Below are positions 60,193 to 64,000 of a stretch of 64,000 nucleotides of DNA, piece after piece. The position numbers were made by a program, and so were the translations under genes. Each line of letters begins with the position of its first letter. Within the stretch, counting starts at the first letter, position 1. The DNA comes from Pseudomonas fluvialis (GTDB taxonomy: Bacteria > Pseudomonadota > Gammaproteobacteria > Pseudomonadales > Pseudomonadaceae). The stretch lies in assembly GCF_014207935.1 (NCBI RefSeq), contig NZ_JACHLL010000004.1:62001-126000 (forward strand), in the 5' to 3' direction. Below the pieces are notes generated by a model, which worked only from the letters and a program-made list of their open reading frames with translations, had not been told where the DNA came from and did no database searches.

Positions 60193-60960
60193 TCAGTGCC
60201 CCTGGCGGCGCTGGGCCCGCGCCATGCGTTTGGCTTCCTCGCCGCCTTCGTGCAGCACTTCCTGCACATAGTCGATATGCCGCTGCGAACACTCACGCGC
60301 ATCCTCGGCACGCCCCTCGATGATCGCCTCGAACAGCTGCCGGTGCTGCTCGCGCAGGCGTTCGCGGGTCTCGCTGCGCTGCAGATAGAGACCACCGATG
60401 TTGGTTACCACGTTGTGCTTGAGCAGGTCGAACAGACCACGGATGGTGTGCAGCAGCACGGCATTGTGGCTGGCTTCGGCAATGGCCAGATGGAAGCGCG
60501 CATCGGCGGCGCCCTCCTCGGCCTGAGTAGCCGTGCCGTCCGTTTCATAACAGGCCTGCAACACCTCATAGGCCTCACGCAGGCGCAGGTGATCGGGTGG
60601 CGTGGCCCGCAGCGCGGCGTAGTAGGCACAGGAGCCTTCCAGGGTATGGCGGAACTCCAGCAGATCACGTTGGGCACTGGGATTGCCTTCGAGCAGGTGC
60701 AGCAGCGGGTCGCTGAAGGTCGAGCCGACCTGCTCGGCCACGTAGTTGCCGCCGCCCTGCCGGCTGACCAGCAGGCCGCGCGCCACCAGCTTCTGGATCG
60801 CCTCGCGCAGCGACGGCCGTGACACGCCGAAACGCTCGGCCAGGACACGCTCGGCGGGCAACCGTTCGCCAGCCTTGAGGCTGCCTTCGAGAATCAGCGC
60901 CTCCAGCTGCAGAACGATGTCATCCGACAGACGGCGCTGCCGCACCTGACCCACTTCCAT
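60193..60960 (-). CDS. lldR: GntR-family lactate regulator LldR
   Basis: A 255-residue FadR-type repressor of the lactate genes. The winged helix ([20 protein letters not shown], residues ~40-59) is followed by a helical FCD ligand domain. L-lactate relieves repression in pseudomonads. The ATG at 60960 has GGGAGAGGGG upstream; a GTG one codon before is possible. It is divergent from lldP, with 273 bases between starts that hold a promoter and palindrome. Confidence 0.92.
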   Translation of the reverse strand: MEVGQVRQRRLSDDIVLQLEALILEGSLKAGERLPAERVLAERFGVSRPSLREAIQKLVARGLLVSRQGGGNYVAEQVGSTFSDPLLHLLEGNPSAQRDLLEFRHTLEGSCAYYAALRATPPDHLRLREAYEVLQACYETDGTATQAEEGAADARFHLAIAEASHNAVLLHTIRGLFDLLKHNVVTNIGGLYLQRSETRERLREQHRQLFEAIIEGRAEDARECSQRHIDYVQEVLHEGGEEAKRMARAQRRQGH

Positions 60961-61083
60961 CACCCCTCTCCCACTGGTTTGACCAGTTCAATCGCTCTGT
61001 TTCGGCACTTGCCGCCAAGCCTATCGCCGCCGCACAAAGCCCGGCAAGCCTGGCTTATTCGACCAAAGTCGAAGACCGGCAAA

Positions 61084-61112
61084 TTGACAGGCCGGAACGT
61101 CACTCTTACTCT
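61084..61112 (+). promoter_or_regulatory. Promoter of lldPD
   Basis: A consensus TTGACA -35 (61084-61089) and TACTCT -10 (61107-61112) with a 17-base spacer. Transcription would start near 61119, 11 bases before the operator. Confidence 0.6.
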
Positions 61113-61129
61113 GACCGGGCAGTCTTGTA

Positions 61130-61146
61130 AATTGGTATTACCAATT
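61130..61146. promoter_or_regulatory. LldR operator
   Basis: Palindrome aattggta-t-taccaatt with perfect 8-bp arms. It matches the TGGT-N-ACCA form bound by LldR and FadR-type repressors, and sits just downstream of the lldP start site. Confidence 0.7.
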
Positions 61147-61233
61147 AACCAGCAACTCTGCCAGGTGCGCGCTGCCCTCACCCGCGACACCCGGCCAGAA
61201 CGGCAAGCCAACAACAATCCGGAAGCCACCACC

Positions 61234-62922
61234 ATGAACACCTGGCAGCAGCTCTACACCCCGCTTGGCGGACTGGGACTCTCGGCGCTGGTCGCGCTGA
61301 TCCCGATCATTTTCTTCTTCCTCGCCCTGGCGGTATTCCGCATGAAGGGCCACGTCGCCGGCAGCATCACCCTGGCGCTGTCCCTGGGTGTGGCCATCCT
61401 CGCTTACGGCATGCCCGCCGACATGGCCTTCGCCGCCGCCGGCTATGGCTTCGCCTACGGCCTCTGGCCCATCGCCTGGATCATCGTCGCGGCGGTCTTC
61501 CTCTACAAACTCACGGTGAAAAGCGGCCAGTTCGAGGTGATCCGCAGCTCGGTGCTGTCGATCACCGACGACCAGCGCCTGCAGGTGCTGCTGATAGGCT
61601 TCTCCTTCGGCGCCTTCCTCGAAGGCGCGGCTGGCTTCGGCGCGCCAGTGGCGATCACCGCGGCCCTGCTGGTCGGCCTCGGCTTCAACCCACTGTATGC
61701 AGCCGGCCTGTGCCTGATCGCCAACACCGCGCCGGTGGCCTTCGGCGCTCTGGGCATCCCGATCACCGTGGCCGGCCAGGTCACCGGCATCGACGCTTTC
61801 AAGATCGGCGCCATGACCGGGCGCCAGCTGCCGCTGCTGTCGATCATCGTGCCGTTCTGGCTGGTGGCAATGATGGATGGCTGGAAAGGCGTGAAGGAAA
61901 CCTGGCCGGCCGCGCTGGTCGCCGGCGCCAGCTTCGCCGTCACTCAATTTTTCACCTCCAACTTCATCGGCCCGGAACTGCCGGACATCACCTCGGCACT
62001 GGTCAGTCTGATCTGCCTGACCCTGTTCCTCAAGGTCTGGCAACCGGCCCGCGCAGCCAAGGCCGCCGTTGCCGGCGTCAGTGCCGAGGTCAGCGCCTTC
62101 GCTGGCGGCTTCGGCGGCGCGCGCAGTACCCTGCCCTCGCCGTACAGCTTCGGAGAAATCCTCAAGGCCTGGTCGCCGTTCCTCATCCTCACCGTGCTGG
62201 TGACAATCTGGACCCTCAAGCCGTTCAAGGCCCTGTTCGCCCCCGGCGGTGCGCTCGAGCAGCTGGTGTTCCTCTTCGCCATCCCGCACCTCGACCAGCT
62301 GGTGATCAAGGTCGCGCCGATCGTGACCAACGCCACGGCTATCCCAGCCATCTTCAAGCTTGACCCGATCTCGGCCACCGGTACGGCGATCTTCTTCTCC
62401 GCGCTGATTTCCATGCTGGTACTGAAGATCGACCTGAAGAGCGGTCTGAGCACCCTCAAGGAAACCTTCGTCGAGCTGAAGTGGCCGATCCTCTCCATCG
62501 GCATGGTGCTGGCCTTCGCCTTCGTCACCAACTTCTCCGGCATGTCCACCACCCTGGCCCTGGTGCTGGCCGGCACCGGCGTGCTGTTCCCGTTCTTCTC
62601 GCCGTTCCTCGGCTGGCTGGGCGTGTTCCTCACCGGCTCGGACACCTCGTCCAACGCCCTGTTCGGCTCGCTGCAGGCCACCACTGCGCACCAGATCGGG
62701 GTCAACGACACCCTGTTGGTGGCCGCCAACACCAGCGGCGGCGTGACCGGCAAGATGATCTCGCCGCAATCCATCGCCGTAGCCTGCGCCGCCACCGGCA
62801 TGGTCGGCCGCGAGTCGGACCTGTTCCGTTTCACCCTCAAGCACAGCCTGATCTTCGCCACCTTCGTCGGCCTGATCACCCTGGCCCAGGCCTACGTCTT
62901 CACCGGCATGCTGGTGCACTAA
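61234..62922 (+). CDS. lldP: L-lactate permease
   Basis: A 562-residue lactate:proton symporter with 12 or more membrane helices. It begins [20 protein letters not shown], has [21 protein letters not shown] and [19 protein letters not shown], the LctP family signatures. The ATG at 61234 gives the family start; the 85 codons upstream in frame cross the promoter and operator. lldD follows after 52 bases that include a hairpin. Confidence 0.96.
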   Translation: MNTWQQLYTPLGGLGLSALVALIPIIFFFLALAVFRMKGHVAGSITLALSLGVAILAYGMPADMAFAAAGYGFAYGLWPIAWIIVAAVFLYKLTVKSGQFEVIRSSVLSITDDQRLQVLLIGFSFGAFLEGAAGFGAPVAITAALLVGLGFNPLYAAGLCLIANTAPVAFGALGIPITVAGQVTGIDAFKIGAMTGRQLPLLSIIVPFWLVAMMDGWKGVKETWPAALVAGASFAVTQFFTSNFIGPELPDITSALVSLICLTLFLKVWQPARAAKAAVAGVSAEVSAFAGGFGGARSTLPSPYSFGEILKAWSPFLILTVLVTIWTLKPFKALFAPGGALEQLVFLFAIPHLDQLVIKVAPIVTNATAIPAIFKLDPISATGTAIFFSALISMLVLKIDLKSGLSTLKETFVELKWPILSIGMVLAFAFVTNFSGMSTTLALVLAGTGVLFPFFSPFLGWLGVFLTGSDTSSNALFGSLQATTAHQIGVNDTLLVAANTSGGVTGKMISPQSIAVACAATGMVGRESDLFRFTLKHSLIFATFVGLITLAQAYVFTGMLVH

Positions 62923-62930
62923 GGTTTACC

Positions 62931-62950
62931 GCCGGGCCGCAAGGCCCGGC
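62931..62950 (+). terminator. Hairpin between lldP and lldD
   Basis: Perfect 8-bp GC arms (gccgggcc / ggcccggc) with a GCAA tetraloop, 8 bases after the lldP stop. Without a T run it is more likely an mRNA-stabilising or processing element within the operon than a full terminator. Confidence 0.5.
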
Positions 62951-62974
62951 CTCAGCTCAGGGAAATCTGCAGCC

Positions 62975-64000
62975 ATGATCATCTCCGCCTCTACCGACTA
63001 CCGCGAAGCCGCCCGGCGCAAGCTGCCGCCCTTCCTGTTCCATTACATCGACGGCGGCGCCTATGCCGAGCACACGCTCAAGCGCAACGTCGCCGACCTG
63101 GCCGACATTGCCCTGCGCCAGCGCGTGCTGAAGAACATGGCCGAGCTGAGCCTGGAAACCGAGCTGTTCGGCGAGAAGCTGGCCATGCCGGTGGCCCTGG
63201 CCCCGGTCGGCCTGACCGGTATGTACGCACGCCGCGGCGAGGTGCAGGCAGCCAAGGCGGCAGCGGCCAAGGGCATTCCCTTCACCCTGTCCACCGTCTC
63301 GGTCTGCCCCATCGAGGAAGTGGCGCCGGCCATAGACAGGCCCATGTGGTTCCAGCTCTATGTGCTGAAGGACCGCGGCTTCATGCGCAACGCCTTGGAG
63401 CGCGCCAAGGCCGCCGGCGTCACCACCCTGGTGTTCACCGTTGACATGCCCACCCCCGGCGCGCGCTACCGTGACGCCCACTCCGGCATGAGCGGTCCCA
63501 ACGCCGCCCTGCGTCGTGTGCTGCAGGCCATGACCCACCCGGCCTGGGCCTGGGACGTGGGCCTGCTGGGCAAGCCTCATGACCTGGGCAATATCTCCAC
63601 CTACCGTGGCAACCCCACCGGCCTGGCCGACTATATCGGCTGGTTGGGCGCCAATTTCGACCCGTCGATCTCCTGGAAAGACCTAGAGTGGATCCGCGAC
63701 TTCTGGGACGGCCCGATGGTGATCAAGGGCATCCTCGACCCCGAGGATGCCCGCGACGCGGTGAAGTTCGGCGCCGACGGCATCGTCGTGTCCAACCACG
63801 GCGGTCGCCAGCTCGACGGCGTGCTGTCCAGCGCCCGCGCCCTGCCGGCCATCGCCGACGCGGTGAAGGGCGAGATCAAGATTCTCGCCGACTCCGGCAT
63901 CCGCACCGGCCTGGACGTGGTGCGCATGCTTGCCCTCGGCGCCGACGCGGTGATGCTCGGCCGCGCCTTCGTTTACGCCCTGGCCGCTGCCGGCGGTGCC
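62975..64000 (+). CDS. lldD: L-lactate dehydrogenase (FMN, quinone-linked), 5' part
   Basis: The first 342 residues of a protein of about 380; the gene runs past the window edge. LldD oxidises L-lactate to pyruvate at the inner membrane. Seen are [51 protein letters not shown], the FMN-binding [15 protein letters not shown], the catalytic His-Gly-Gly-Arg in [11 protein letters not shown], and [19 protein letters not shown]. It follows lldP and is transcribed with it. Confidence 0.96.
   Translation, partial: MIISASTDYREAARRKLPPFLFHYIDGGAYAEHTLKRNVADLADIALRQRVLKNMAELSLETELFGEKLAMPVALAPVGLTGMYARRGEVQAAKAAAAKGIPFTLSTVSVCPIEEVAPAIDRPMWFQLYVLKDRGFMRNALERAKAAGVTTLVFTVDMPTPGARYRDAHSGMSGPNAALRRVLQAMTHPAWAWDVGLLGKPHDLGNISTYRGNPTGLADYIGWLGANFDPSISWKDLEWIRDFWDGPMVIKGILDPEDARDAVKFGADGIVVSNHGGRQLDGVLSSARALPAIADAVKGEIKILADSGIRTGLDVVRMLALGADAVMLGRAFVYALAAAGGA

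Noticed and set aside
61138..62919. 593-residue open frame opposite lldP
   Set aside because: Antisense to lldP, with composition (Gln, Glu, Gly, Arg) typical of a codon-position shadow.

Overview
The window (high GC, dense, mostly + strand) looks like a chromosome segment of a Pseudomonas species. The clearest sign is gene order: NUDIX, DUF2333, GGDEF response regulator, CtpL-like chemoreceptor, dsbD, aroQ, accB, accC, prmA, DUF3426, dusB, fis, purH, purD, retS, then urea ABC transporter and urease genes. From memory this matches the PA4841 to PA4893 neighbourhood of P. aeruginosa, with rearrangements. I found no rRNA, tRNA, CRISPR array, insertion sequence, prophage or plasmid gene. No gene-free gap exceeds 300 bases; the longest are 40157-40446 and 60961-61233, and both carry regulatory sites.

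Layout. 1-8272: an unknown gene cut by the window edge, then housekeeping and accessory enzymes (HAD phosphatase, TesB thioesterase, SagB-like double nitroreductase, two GNAT acetyltransferases, histone-deacetylase-like hydrolase, diguanylate cyclase, FAD flavoprotein). 8288-28813: the conserved core, from NUDIX and DUF2333 through c-di-GMP and chemotaxis signalling, DsbD, acetyl-CoA carboxylase subunits, dusB-fis and purHD to the hybrid sensor kinase RetS and a MarC protein. 28907-37894: a more variable stretch with a DUF2946 protein, an unknown protein beside a YegD-type Hsp70, a small lipoprotein, a secreted protein made of five 13-residue repeats, an alpha/beta hydrolase, a GlxA-type AraC regulator, a GST and a second 7TMR-DISM hybrid kinase. 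37993-40156: the desCB acyl-CoA desaturase operon. 40447-49756: one continuous run of urea uptake and urease genes, urtABCDE-ureDA-(GNAT)-ureBC. 49800-55858: an EamA transporter, a DksA-like zinc finger protein, an oxaloacetate decarboxylase homologue, an orphan GspF-like protein coupled to two periplasmic binding proteins, and a YbhN-type membrane protein. 56049-58449: ureEFG and hupE. 58541-64000: a glycerophosphodiesterase, the TetR regulator DesT, and lldR, lldP and the start of lldD for L-lactate use.

How parts work together. Urea enters through UrtABCDE, is hydrolysed by UreABC, and the nickel centre is assembled by UreDEFG, with HupE a possible nickel permease. The two halves of this system lie 6.3 kb apart. 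Each is preceded by a sigma-54 type -24/-12 element and an upstream GCAC-N7-GTGC-like NtrC site, so nitrogen control probably joins them. The desCB promoter is overlaid by two near-perfect palindromes of DesT type, while desT lies 19 kb away. The lactate genes have a TTGACA promoter followed by a 17-bp palindrome typical of LldR. Several perfect hairpins mark transcript ends, including one between urtA and urtB that could lower expression of the membrane and ATPase genes relative to the binding protein.
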